Below are positions 1 to 11,531 of a stretch of DNA of 64,000 bases, one piece after another. Origin of the DNA: Styela clava (taxonomy: Eukaryota; Chordata; Ascidiacea; Stolidobranchia; Styelidae). Within the stretch, counting starts at the first letter, position 1. Every line of letters starts with the position of its first letter. The stretch lies in assembly GCF_964204865.1 (NCBI RefSeq), contig NC_135252.1:10189383-10253382 (forward strand), given 5' to 3'. Under the pieces are notes generated by a model. It was not told the DNA's origin, did no database searches, and was given only the letters and a program-made list of their open reading frames with translations. Position numbers and translations under genes: made by a program.

Positions 1-3000
1 ATGAAAAATGAGTTTTGGAAAAGTGTAGCCTTTGAAATAGTTATGAAGTTGTCAATCTAATCGATGACAAAATTCAAAATTAATTTTATATGAGAATCAA
101 TGCTGCTTCAATACAAAGTTTGTATTTCCAATCTCAGTGTGGTTAGGTAGCAGATATTATACAGGTATATAGATGTCATATATAATAACCTTTACTTGCG
201 GCATTAGTTATTTCTGGTAGTCAACCGATCTCAACTCCTATCCACACTGATATAGTGTTTTATAATCATAGTAAAGCTACCACATGACAATATTTGGAAC
301 AATTTGCTGTTATATTGGTGATCTGTCAAACTGATTTTTTAAATTCTAAATCTATATTTCTGAGTCTATATTGTATTGATATGCTATACCACTGATGGTA
401 GAATGAAGAAGTCCAAACCCAAGAAGGGAATACGTTTTTGTAACTGTATGGACACAGGAAATAATCTTTAGTTTCTCCATACATTTGATTCATTTAGTCA
501 TCTTTGTCATCACCAGTTCAAGTGTTTATATTTTAGGTTTTATGTAACGCCTATGTATCTTGTATGGTAGTTACTTTGTAAGAGCAACATAACAATTACC
601 ACATATACTTTGTACGCGAACTTTTAAGTATGTTTTGATAGACTGTGCTTATGACGTGTATATTTTTTGTTGAGGTGTGAACTATGTATGTGTAAATGCT
701 GCAAGACATTTTTTCGTTCATTTATTTTTTAAATTTTTTTTTTGTTGAAGTTGCTGGTGAATTTTCATAATACAACACAATGTTATGCCCGAAAGCGGAT
801 ATTTTGAAAAAGTCTTCTATTAGGTTTTTAACATTACACCTGGTATGTTATTTGCCTTACACTCGATTCATAGCGTGAGGAACTGGCTGAACAAAAGCAT
901 GCATATATTTTGAATGCTTTGTTTGGTAAATTTATGAAATGCAAATTCTCTCAAGACAGTGCACTATTACTGCTGGCAATGTCTTCACTTCATAACTGAA
1001 TGACACCCAAGCGCCGAAACTGAATTTGTATATTTTATCATTCAAACCTTTTTTCTAATATCGTCAAGCTCCTGCACGATTCTATTTACCTGAACAATTT
1101 TTGAGGTGCGGTTTCAGTTTACTGTTGCATTTTTGGTTTCCTATTTTAATGTCGCCATGAACTATCTAAGCTAAGGTAACCATACATCTACAAAATGTGC
1201 CAATCATTGCCCATTATATGATATAGCTTGCTGCTCAGTACCTTTCCTAAGACTGTAATATTAGAAGTGTGGTTGGGATGCATGACTGCTCAAACTTGGC
1301 CAAGTTTGGATATGTATAGGAATTGGGATATTAAGTTACGGTTCATGATCGATCACACATAGGAACAGTGATTTGCTGTGAAAAGTGAATGTACTCCTTA
1401 GCTGGTGAATGTTTCCTTTAAAATATGCATTGGCCAATCACACAGGCCTTGCATAACCTACCTTTTTATCTGTGATTCGTATTTCGCTGGTAATACATTT
1501 TACAATACACTTTTTGTTTGAAAGTGAACAAATTAATATATCATTTCTATATAAGATATTGTACCGTTATCTTGAATAATACTTCGCTTGGTGCTTCGAC
1601 TTATATTTCATTTTTTTATCATAATTTCATAAACTTTGGGACATATAGCGATGCCTCTTACGCCATAGTCTTTTTAACTGTTCGAATTCGTATTTTTTTA
1701 ATTATTCATCCGTGCCAGTCAAGGAAATATCAACCATTGTAATATCAAAATTTGCAACAATACTATATTGGCGGTTCAACAAGGGATAATATTTAATACA
1801 CACTAAAATTGACTTCGATTAGCCTGGATAGGTATTTTATAATGCGGATGATGGACAAAACTACAGAGATTCATTTTAAAGGCATCGTCTTCGTTCGCCG
1901 AGCACAGACAATGATTTTATCAGTTTGTCCATTTCCATTTACTTTTCTTAATCGTCATCACGGCATTATTATTCTTTTCATTATTATTATTCTGTTTGGC
2001 GACAAATTTGACGAACTAAAACTACTTGACTTTGTTTTATTCGTTGGTTGTTTTTGATGTCGCAATTGTTGTTTCAATATGTTGTTATCGCAATTTGTGC
2101 ATGTTACAATAAAAATCTACATGCTTACCGTATTGTGTGTAGTAGAAGCTAAGCCGTTTGAGAAATTACTTAAAGATAAAAACCCTTTTAATGCCATATT
2201 TGAGGGTCAGTTTACCGATATTGAGCACAGTCAAAAATCACCGGCTTACCCACGAAAAGTTTAGCGCTCTTTACGTAGGCTTCGTTGGTTTATATGCCTT
2301 ATGGTATCCATAAATGGAGGCTCCTGCCACGAACAAACCGCGGCGTCTCTTGCCATGGTTTGCCGTATGTACAAAACCGCTGTTCGGTTATGGTTTCCTC
2401 CGTCTTTCAACTAAAATATATGCATTTTGTCCAATATCACCTGCGATATAAAGAATGATTCTTCATGTGATGAATACTATTTATTATTCTGTCTAGGATT
2501 ATAATAAATCGGGAAGAATTCTTAGATAATTTGCCTCTTTTTCTGGATCGTAAATAGTTTTGGATTTTTGTTGAATAAATATCCGTAAAAATGAGACTAG
2601 AACTTATTTCTCTGGGAATCTATTTCAGTAAAAACTCAATTTATTTCAACAGTCGACATGTGTGATACGTTATTTATATAAAAACCTAGTGTGCTGATAT
2701 GGAATTTTGGGCAAGGCAGGAGATGATTAGGTTATCTTGATAATGATATATATATTGTATTTATGCATTCTAAATTCGGCTACTCACTGAAAACAATATA
2801 CGCCTCGCTTTATTCAAAGATGTGGGCGGGGAAAGTTTGTAAGCCATAAATCCAATCATAAATCAATCTTCCGATCGGACAACAAAAACTTGATTCCGAT
2901 GATCGATTTCGTCTCCGAGAACTCAGTTTGGGAAGTTTTCCGTTGAAAATTTCAAACTGACCACCAACAAGATATATACATATCTGAAATGCTGTATTCA

Positions 3001-3093
3001 TGTTCCATATAAAATGACTGCGATACGAAGCGAAGGCCTGACGCTGGATCAATAGCCGACATGTCAGCAACAATAACTTTATCACTACGCTTT
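1..3093. other. Gene-free stretch at the left edge
   Basis: I see no exon with supporting splice signals and no recognisable protein here. The open frames (for example at 1518-1742 and 1809-2057) are short, low-complexity and rich in Phe/Ile, as expected from AT-rich non-coding DNA. The right part, just downstream of the LRR gene's stop codon at 3094, probably includes that gene's 3' UTR. Confidence 0.5.
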
Positions 3094-4566
3094 CTATTGG
3101 CAGTTCAGAAGGGCTAGGGTACTTGATAATGATCTGTTCTGATATTCCATTGGGGTATAACATTTTAACAATGTCTGTTGAACTATACGAGATGTTGAAT
3201 GCTGCTCAGAGATGAGGTCTCCCAGCTGGCAGTCACAATGCCATTTATTCGATCTCAGCTGTAGGTATTGCAGACCAGATAAGTTAACTTTGAACCTTCG
3301 GTGAAAATGAACTAGTTCTGGATTAACAAAGTTTAAGCCCGGTATCAGTAAATTCAAGTTGGGAACTTGACAAGTTGAAAATGTGTTAGGGCGCAAACAA
3401 CTTATTTCATTGTAACTCAGGTCAAGTCTTTTTAGATTTGGAAGACCAGCGAATGCATGAATAGAGATCCAATCTATGTAGTTCCGTCGCAATGATATAG
3501 TCTCCAATTTTTCACCACGGGTGACAAATGTGAAGTCCGAAAGGAATCTAAAAAAATGAATTGAACATGAAGAAACCAAACAAAATAGATTCACTTTATT
3601 TTATGTAAAAGTGATTTATAGAAATACTATATAGATATATATGAGGTTTATCATTTCCGTATTGTAAACAAGAGGAATATTTTAGTAGTTGTGGCTAACT
3701 TAAAGGGGGGTTGCCACTAATATCCTACATGTGCTAATTTGGAAAAGTTTACTGACAGTCTCAAAGTAGAAATTGGGAATTCCATGACTTGCGCACAAAA
3801 ACAAGCACATTCAATTGAATACAAACTATGTTAAGAGCTTTGCTTGAGATAGTTCTACTCACCCAATCTTATTGTCGCTTAAATTAACGTCAACGATTTC
3901 ATCAAGAAAAGTGAAAACGCCACTATCAATAGTGTGAATTTTGTTTCTGGAAAGATCCAGTATTCGAAGTCTTTTCAAAGCCAACGTCCTTGAATATAGA
4001 TCTTTTCTGATCAGTTGGGAAATACGATTACCACCCAGATACAATTCTTCCATCGAGTTTGTCGAAGAAAAATATCCTGACAAATTGAGGTCTTGTATAC
4101 TTCTGATTTGATTTTCTCTCAAATCTAAAATCTTCAGTACTGGCCATACGAACCATAGACACTTCGGTAATTTCTGTATTAAATTCCCTTTCAAGTCTAC
4201 ATTTACAACTCTTGGGAATATCGAGGTAGAGTCTTGACAACGTAGATTGCGTGATTTATCATACCTCGATGTTATATTTTTCTTTATAATGATATTGCTT
4301 ATACGATTGTAACGAAAACTGAAATCCTCAAAATAAATACAGACGTCGCAGAAATTGAGGTCCAATTCAGTTAATTCGTTCGCATCCAACTCCAGAAGAG
4401 TCGTCCATTCTGGAATATTTTGTGGAATTTCTTGCAAGTCTTGACTGTTACATTCCAATGTATGTATTGAGTTGTAATACGCACAATCACACCCAGAAGG
4501 GCATGTGTAAGACGTAGTTTTTGTTATGTAAGCTCCAACCAACAGAAGGTATAAAAATGTCGACAT
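3094..4566 (-). CDS. Secreted leucine-rich-repeat protein (LRRNT-LRR-LRRCT)
   Basis: This is a two-exon gene: exon 1 4566-3863 and exon 2 3547-3094. The donor is gtgagt and the acceptor ttttttag; the joined length is 1,158 nt (385 aa) with frame kept. I chose the Met at 4566 because it starts directly with a signal peptide (MSTFLYLLLVGAYITKTTSY); an upstream in-frame Met at 4596 would put ten charged residues ahead of it. The mature protein opens with a cysteine-rich LRRNT cap (CPSGCDC, residues about 22-28). Several LxxLxLxxN repeats follow (LDLKGNLI, LDLRENQI, LYLGGNRI, LDLSRNKI, VNLSDNKI, ISLRRNYI, LDLSYNEI, LQLRSNKW), and an LRRCT cap (WHCDC ... NC) ends the protein two residues before the stop. 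No transmembrane helix or TIR domain follows, so it is read as a secreted binding protein. LRR proteins bind varied partners, so the ligand is unknown. An extra 3' exon that adds a membrane segment cannot be excluded. Confidence 0.85.
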
Positions 4567-5250
4567 ATCTTTATCGCGAATCGTATTAAGACACAATTGA
4601 ATTTATCTACTCTGCAAAATCGCCTGAACAATAAATGCTAATTCTAAAACAAAAAATCCCGATTAAATGTCTGAATTATCGTTAATGCATATCTGTTCGA
4701 CCTGTCATTCCTTACACATAGCCTGTCTCGCGCTATCGACTACTCGATATAGTTACGAACATCACTGATGTGCACTTTAGTGTATAATCCATCAACGGCA
4801 ATTCACACATGCGTGAAAAAATCTTAAGCATGCGCAATGGAGCAGTTACCAACACATATATTTACGAGAGATACCGTCCATTTATGCATTGCGACACATT
4901 GCATCCTCACGGCTATTTCTATTCTTTGAGAAAAATATACTGCGTCTCAGGGGTTTAATTTGCTACTTAACTCGCAATCTGAATTTTGGTAATGTATTTT
5001 TGGCCACTGAATGTATGATTTGACAATACTAGTATTTGAGTTAAAACATTTTACGAGCTGGGGAATTGTTACCCACTTTTTGATATTCATAAAATGAACG
5101 CATTCCAAATTCTGCATATTTATTTTTGAAGTGGCAGTTGAAGAAAACAAGTACTTGAATGCAAATTGTCAATAAAATCTTAGATTCAATATGTACATTA
5201 AACAATCAATAAATAAATCAATCAACAATTTTGTTCACTAGAATTGGACG
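4567..5250. other. Spacer between the LRR gene and the upstream minus-strand gene
   Basis: This should hold the promoter and 5' UTR of the LRR gene and the 3' UTR of the exon ending at 5251. A 67-codon minus-strand frame at 4947-5150 has no splice or homology support. I see no clear TATA box. Confidence 0.4.
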
Positions 5251-5511
5251 CTAAGTGGAGCATTCGATGGTCTCCTCCAGAATACTCTTCGTTCGTTTTG
5301 TTCCTCTCAACATCGCCCATAAACTGGAATGTGTATAGACATAATAACCATCGTCCATCGTTGACATCATAATCTCCGGTGGCTGATGGTCGGGTCGTTC
5401 AACACCTGAGGATCCCGCCGAGAACATTGATTGGCCGTCTTCTCCTGTATGAGACTTGGTATCAGTTTTGTCTTCATCACGAAGATTCGATTCCTTTGTC
5501 GATTCGTAAGT
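5251..5511 (-). CDS. Candidate alternative last exon, acidic Ser/Thr/Glu-rich tail
   Basis: The exon has an acceptor (catgcag) before 5511, reads 86 codons in phase 0 and ends in TAG at 5251. The peptide is polar and acidic (TYESTKESNLRDEDKTD at its start), then contains MMSTMDDGYYVYTHSS and a basic stretch RGTKRTK. I do not recognise a domain. The nearest upstream exon that ends in phase 0 and lacks a fixed partner is the one at 6620-6457, so this may be an alternative 3' end of the unidentified gene 5987-11531. It could instead be the last exon of a separate gene whose other exons I missed. No canonical AATAAA lies close downstream. Confidence 0.4.
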   Translation of the reverse strand, partial: TYESTKESNLRDEDKTDTKSHTGEDGQSMFSAGSSGVERPDHQPPEIMMSTMDDGYYVYTHSSLWAMLRGTKRTKSILEETIECST

Positions 5512-5916
5512 CTGCATGAAAATTGTATTATTTAACCGGTTTTATAGCTGGAACTACGAGTTTGGTATTTGAAAATGTGGAAACCCAGTCATGCAGGTCG
5601 ATTGCTCATAAGCGAGTATGACAATTTTATTCCAATTTTTCATATATTTTTTATTAAACTGTTACTAAATATGACTTGACCTGGCGGCCTTGTCCATTCA
5701 AACGGGCCTTGAAAAGGGCCTATTTACAGGCGAGGTTTGAGCAATGATATCTCTTCTATCCTCAATGATCCCAAATATATTCTGGCATAACAACAGCGCA
5801 ATCAATATACGTTAATATACTATTTTTCGCACACCAGACTTATGGAAACCCCAGACATTTTATTTTTTCTCACATAAATATTCCAAAATGCACAATTTTC
5901 TTTTGAAGCCAAAGAT

Positions 5917-5922
5917 TTTATT
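5917..5922 (-). terminator. Polyadenylation signal AATAAA
   Basis: On the minus strand AATAAA lies 65-70 bases after the TAA stop at 5987. This is a suitable position for 3' end formation and supports 6211-5987 as a true last exon. Confidence 0.5.
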
Positions 5923-5986
5923 TGAAAATATACAGTTTCTGGGAAACATTATCGAATATACTCTTTACAATCAATAATTCATAAAA

Positions 5987-8900
5987 TTAGGTTATAGAAA
6001 GATTCAATGGCGGACTATCTGCTGTTTGAATCGCACCTAGTTTTGAATTCTTGTAGTTATGATTCATAATTTTATCTAGCTTCTCTAGAAGGTAAACGTG
6101 ATACATGTCGTCCTCTTCTAGTGCTTCAAAATCCTCTTCTGACGAAGAGTCGTCAGATTCTGCTGTATCATACTTTTGTTTTGCGCGGGAACTCTTGGAA
6201 GCGGACGTTTTCTGAACGAGATGCAGACTAATTTTATGCTTCAGCGAGCAAACGTTTTCGCGCGATGTTTTGGCAGGCAGCGCTGGAATTTACAATTCCG
6301 AATCAGCGGTGTGATCCCCAGTAGATTTTGCTTGATTATGTATCAGGTATAGCTGGCAAGGGCAATTGCGAAAACGCCTGCTTCCAAGGGGTAAGTACCA
6401 TACATTACACGCTATGTTTCAATTCAGATTGAGAAGTCATTAGGTAATGTTTTTACCTTGAAGTTCATAGGCGGAATTGTCCAGGCACTCCTTGCAGAAA
6501 TGTGATGTCGCACACGTTCTTCGTCAGAAATGAGAATGTCGTCAACTCGCATTTCCTCCAATACAACGTCTGCACTCATTACTTCCAAGTTGATTCCTTC
6601 GCGATATAAGTTGCGCAACCCTAGCAATATTAATTACAACAAAATGATCACGTATCTTACACAGCAATTACTATCCATATGCTACTCTAACTATTGGGTG
6701 ATGATTGTAAAAATTCTGCGAGCGTGGTGCTGAAATTGCGATGCTTATATATAGTCCAAGTTGTCAAATTACAGTATTCGATTTTTTTGTGCTTGCTTAT
6801 GGGTAGAAAGGGGGGCTATAGGGGCAGCTGTCCCGGGCAGCACGTTGTAGGGGCAGCAGATGCAAGCTGCAGAGTTCGCGTTATCACACATGTTAATATT
6901 AATACTACATTTCACTCTTACTTGATCTTTACTTTATTCATTCGTATGTGTAACAACATCTATAATTCGTTTATATCTCGAATTATTTTTGAAGTTGGGT
7001 ATCAGAATCTCGCGCTGGGCATCAGAAAAGTTTGGCACGCCTCTGTTTGTGGGATTGGATAGCCAGTCAATTCTGTTCACTTACCGGTCGAAAACTTTTT
7101 CTCAGATTATATTCTGGAATAATACACACCTTCGTGTACTTTGTGTCTCATTTCGTCATCTTTTGCGTCCCAGCCGAGTGCATGAGCGAACCTTATAGTG
7201 ACATTCAATTGTCCTTCAAATTGGCGGTGCTTCAGATATGACTGTATTGAAGAGAAACATATAGCGTGTTTGATCACGGCATAAAATCGTATCATTATAA
7301 CACTCAAGATATAGGAATCACACATTAATCGAACCTCAAACTTGTGATAACCATAATTAACATAACCTATGACACTATACATTGTACTAAGGGTAAATAT
7401 CACTATTTCGGTAATTCAAGAATATTGTAAAATGTTCAAATACTTTAAAACAGGGGTGTGCAAACTTTGATACAGGAAGGCCGGATACAAATAACTGGGT
7501 GAAATCGCGGGCTGCACCTTTATTTAACCTAGACATTCTGGTAGTTGTGGGCACAAAAATTTCAGGTATTGATCTTATGACACGCGTTGTTCGCTTCGCA
7601 CAAGCTAGCTGTTAGAGCATTGTAAGAGATTGGAATTACTCGCACGTACCAGATTAAACTAAATTAAAAACTCGTTTCGCCGCACATCATACAAAATTGG
7701 CACTTTTCCGCGGGCCGCACAATTTTCCATGTGGGCTGCGTTTGGCCCGCGGACCGCAGGTTGAACACCCCTGCTGTAAAATATACCTTCTCGAGTTGTA
7801 TCAAATTTAGCAACGTCTCTGCGCATGTATATATCGGAGATGAGCTCATAACAATGTCCACATTGAGTTCGATAGCTTGAGATTTTGGAATTTTCTCTTC
7901 CCATGGTACTTTCATGAGATCGAATACAAATAACTGGGTAACACCGTCGGCCTTTCCACCTGAGTTTAAAATTAAAAGAAAATATTTATTTAAACAGTAT
8001 ATAATATATGATGACTTACGAAAAGCAAGTGGTTGCTACCAGGTTTGTTCGTAGTAAAACATTGACAACTTGTAATTAAAAATTGGTAAGAAGACCTGAA
8101 AATGCCAGTAAAACAAAATTGAAGTAGAGACTGTATTGTCACTCATTAAAGTAAATGCTATAATGAGGTAGATAATTTGATACAATTTGTTTACCTGGTA
8201 CTATCTATATTCTATACGATGTGATTTAACAATGTATTTTAACAAAGTGAGTTACTGTGAAAATGCCTATATACTTATTCTACTTTGTATCAAACGCAAA
8301 CGAAATATTTTCCTGTCAAAGTCAATAACTGTGCGTCATTAAAATTTACTCACCAATAAATCTAGATCTATACAACACATGTTCGACATCTGTAAATACA
8401 TCGACAAACGTGATTTCACATTTCAAAACCATTAAGGATGCTAGTCTTCCTTCTGTATCTAGAAACAGTTTATAATATACATGCTCTGACCACGGACGAC
8501 AGTTTCCTGTAACCTCCGTTTCAACCACTCTTTGTCGTTGCTGGAAATCCTGGTATAGAAAGAATATTTTTTTGCTAATGTCAAATGCGTGGTACCATTC
8601 GAAAAACAACAATAATGGAAGCTATATATGCTATTTTGATCTGTTTTGTTTTTCACTTACATTGAACTCTATGATAGAAAATATATGTCAAAAATATATC
8701 AAAATGACGAAGACCGATAATTGTTAATCCCGAATATGTGGTTCTGTTGGATTCGCTTTCAGAAATTTTAAATATGACCTTTTCTAATTTTCCACAAGAG
8801 AAGTTCATGTTATTTTTGATAGTAGAAGTTCCCGACTTACTATGCAAATTACATGAACACCTTATTTCCTTTTATTTCATCATACAATGTCATTTCATAC

Positions 8901-11531
8901 CTGGGGGTCTTCGGTCATAATATTTTTAGGAATTGTACGCGTAGGCTTCTTCGAAGGCTGTTGTCCCATGTTGCTTGATGAAGTTGTATTTGCAGGGATA
9001 ATGTCTTCGCACGCAGAAATTGCTGGTGATAGTATTTCAGATGGTGCGTCATCAACGTCTTGTACACGATTTTCTTCGGTATCCTTATCCTAGAAAATGT
9101 GTATATACATATATTATAACAGAGATTGGTCATATTTTCAACTATTCAATACGGTTCTTGGCATTTCGGTTCGCAGGTTACTTTCACTCATTAAATATCA
9201 TTTTCAAACTGCTATCCTTACTGATATATTTCTCCATATTTACTAATTTTATAGTTTGCTCTTCCAACACTAACTCACGTGAATGCGTATTTGTTCACAC
9301 TGCAACGTATCTTCATTCAATTTCAATACAGAAATTTTACCAATGCATTCATTCGTGGGCGGGGAACGTATGGGAAAAAGCACTAGCACACGATTAGCGC
9401 TTTGTTGTGTCGCAATATTACCAAGAAAGAGCTCATATTCCGTTGTTGCGCGCGCAAAATTCCTTGTTTATTACTTTAGTTTTATTGAGCCTTCATTTAT
9501 ATTCAATTCAAAGCAGTGTCTAATTGTGAGTAAATGCTGATCCTTTGGTTCATCAAGCGAAATATATAAAGGATTTTAAAATGTCCAAGTTTAGAATAAT
9601 TGGCAAAATACATGGTATACTTATGAATCGATTTTTTGAGAATATCACATCCGTGCTTTTAACTTCGCAAAAGGTATTCTCAGTAAATTAACGATTGTAT
9701 AGACTATAGCGCGCGTAAAAAATTATAAATGTGATATTTTAACTGAATTGGTTAATGTTAAATAACGTATAAACTGGTTTATTAACCATAAATCTCTGGA
9801 TCCGTATAAGGCACAAATTGTTACGCTTTACACTGATTTTAAACATGGCCATCTACAATAATATAGTATCAATACAAATATTTTCTCTGCTTTCCTACAC
9901 CAATCGTTGTTGTATAATGTTTAGCGTACTTACAGAGTCTTCCGCTAAGTTCTCAATACTGGCCGAAGCGCTATTCGGTAGTCCTGTCACTACAATTGAT
10001 TGCGCGGGACGTTCGTGTTCTGCTTCTGAGGAAAGGCTGTACCTAAACAGTATAATATATATATATATGTAAAGTAAATTCACACAGATATATTGGGTGG
10101 CAAGAGAGAGTAGGTTTGGTGTTCATATTAAAAAAAATTGACCTTGAAATAGTTGGTGATCCTTCCGGTGTAGCTTGAGGAGGAATTTTCTAAAACACAA
10201 AGAAAGTAATAAAATAAAATAATATAAATTTATTTATTATAGTCAATACATATATCAAATTTATTTGAATTGAAATAAACTTAGAATTAAAGCAGCAGAA
10301 AAGTGCTCAGGTCTGAGCTCAGGTGGGATATTAGGATCGAATGGTTACTATTCTGGTCTCTAACTCGGCTGCGGAATACGAGAAAATGGACACCTTGACT
10401 CCGGTTGAATAAAATTTGGCTTCGACTCCTACTACAGCTTCGAACTCAGAAAAATTCAAATTTTGATAACAAAACTATTCCATACACAAGCCTTCTAGAA
10501 TGTACTAATGTTTAGTCAACTTAATTCTTTTTTAGTTTCTGTGAAATTTGACTTCTTTTATCAACACTGACAGCCTTTACTCCTGTGAAACAGGCCAAAC
10601 TGAATCCACAGCCATGAACCCGACACAATGTTTTCAACTAAGAGTGGCAATTATCTCTTTTTGGATATATATGTTCGAAACCATACCAATCTGACCCAAT
10701 ATTTTAAATGAGATTTAAAATTTAACTGCCTATATTTCCAACAGAAATTCGCACATTTCATAGTTTCACAGGCCATAGATGGCCAGTATCTAGTAGTTTT
10801 GTGACGTGCCTTTACCTGAGTTAATCAGAACGCTTATATAAATTGCCATAGCGCTTATGGGATTGAATATTTATGGTCTTGTTAGCTATTCTAATTTGAT
10901 AAAAGAACTGACGTACCTGGATTTCAATTAAATCTTTGTCCGAGAGATCCACGTTTATGTGCGATTTATATTCCTCTTTATCATCAGCTTGATACAGTTC
11001 AGTGTTATCCCCCGCCTCGGGAGAATCAACCACTCCCGAAGGTAAGTCGCTACCTGTTTATATGAACATTAACATTCAACACAGAAGCTTCGAGAGAATG
11101 AGCTACATTTAAACCGAACTAATATCAAATTATTACACTACTTTTTCGGGCTCAGTAAATTTCCATTAGATAGGGTTTTTCTTATGAGTTAACAAGTAAC
11201 GAATTTCAGCGGCACGCTCGCTACCATTGCCTGATATGCCATTTCATGATAAAACACTTAACTGGTTCTGCGTTAGTTATTTAGATAATAATATGCTTCA
11301 CTGGATTTCATTAAAATGAACACAAGACAATATTTTTATATAAAGTCCACCTACTAGGTTAATACTTCAATCGTCTATTTTCACGACAAACAAGCAGTCT
11401 ATTATCGTAGGCAAGATAATTCTGCTTCAGTTTTAAATTTACACCCACACGAACCGTTAAAGCTCTTTGGCTTACCTTCCTGCGCCACCGTTTCTTTTGT
11501 GTGTTCCAGTATGAAGAAATGCAGTAAATGG
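5987..11531 (-). CDS. Unidentified multi-exon gene, acidic protein with a folded C-terminal half
   Basis: I did not recognise the family. Exons I can support (5' to 3', minus): about 11531-11476, 11053-10917, 10189-10143, 10042-9934, 9089-8901, about 8835-8675 (boundaries unsure), 8549-8354, 7959-7787, 7241-7130, 6620-6457 and 6211-5987 (stop TAA). All junctions keep frame except the one between the exons near 8675 and 8549: the best donor there (gtaagt) would create a TGA across the joint, so a different donor or a missing small exon is likely. The N-terminal half is a disordered Glu/Asp/Ser/Pro linker (LYQADDKEEYKSH, SSEAEHERPAQ, TEENRVQDVDDAPSE). The C-terminal half has alternating hydrophobic segments typical of a beta-rich fold (VYYKLFLDTEG, GVTQLFVFDLMKVPWEEK, QLNVTIRFAHALGWD). 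The last exon has an acidic serine patch (AESDDSSSEEDFEALEEDD) followed by a short helix. The 5' end is not found. An AATAAA lies downstream at 5922-5917 on the minus strand. Confidence 0.6.
7451..7773. mobile_element. hAT-type MITE with 8-bp target duplication
   Basis: The 323-bp element starts CAGGGGTGTGCAAAC and ends GTTGAACACCCCTG, near-matching inverted termini typical of hAT elements. It is flanked by CTTTAAAA (7443-7450) and CTGTAAAA (7774-7781), an 8-bp target duplication with one mismatch. The interior includes the GC-rich 'ggcccgcggaccgcagg' style ends seen in many hAT/Charlie-like families. There is no transposase, so it is non-autonomous. It lies in the intron between exons 7959-7787 and 7241-7130 of the unidentified gene, touching the splice donor. 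Confidence 0.85.

Noticed and set aside
2810..3163. 117-codon frame overlapping the end of the LRR gene
   Set aside because: It is in a different frame from the LRRCT cap, has no TIR or membrane domain, and would need a frameshift to extend the LRR protein.
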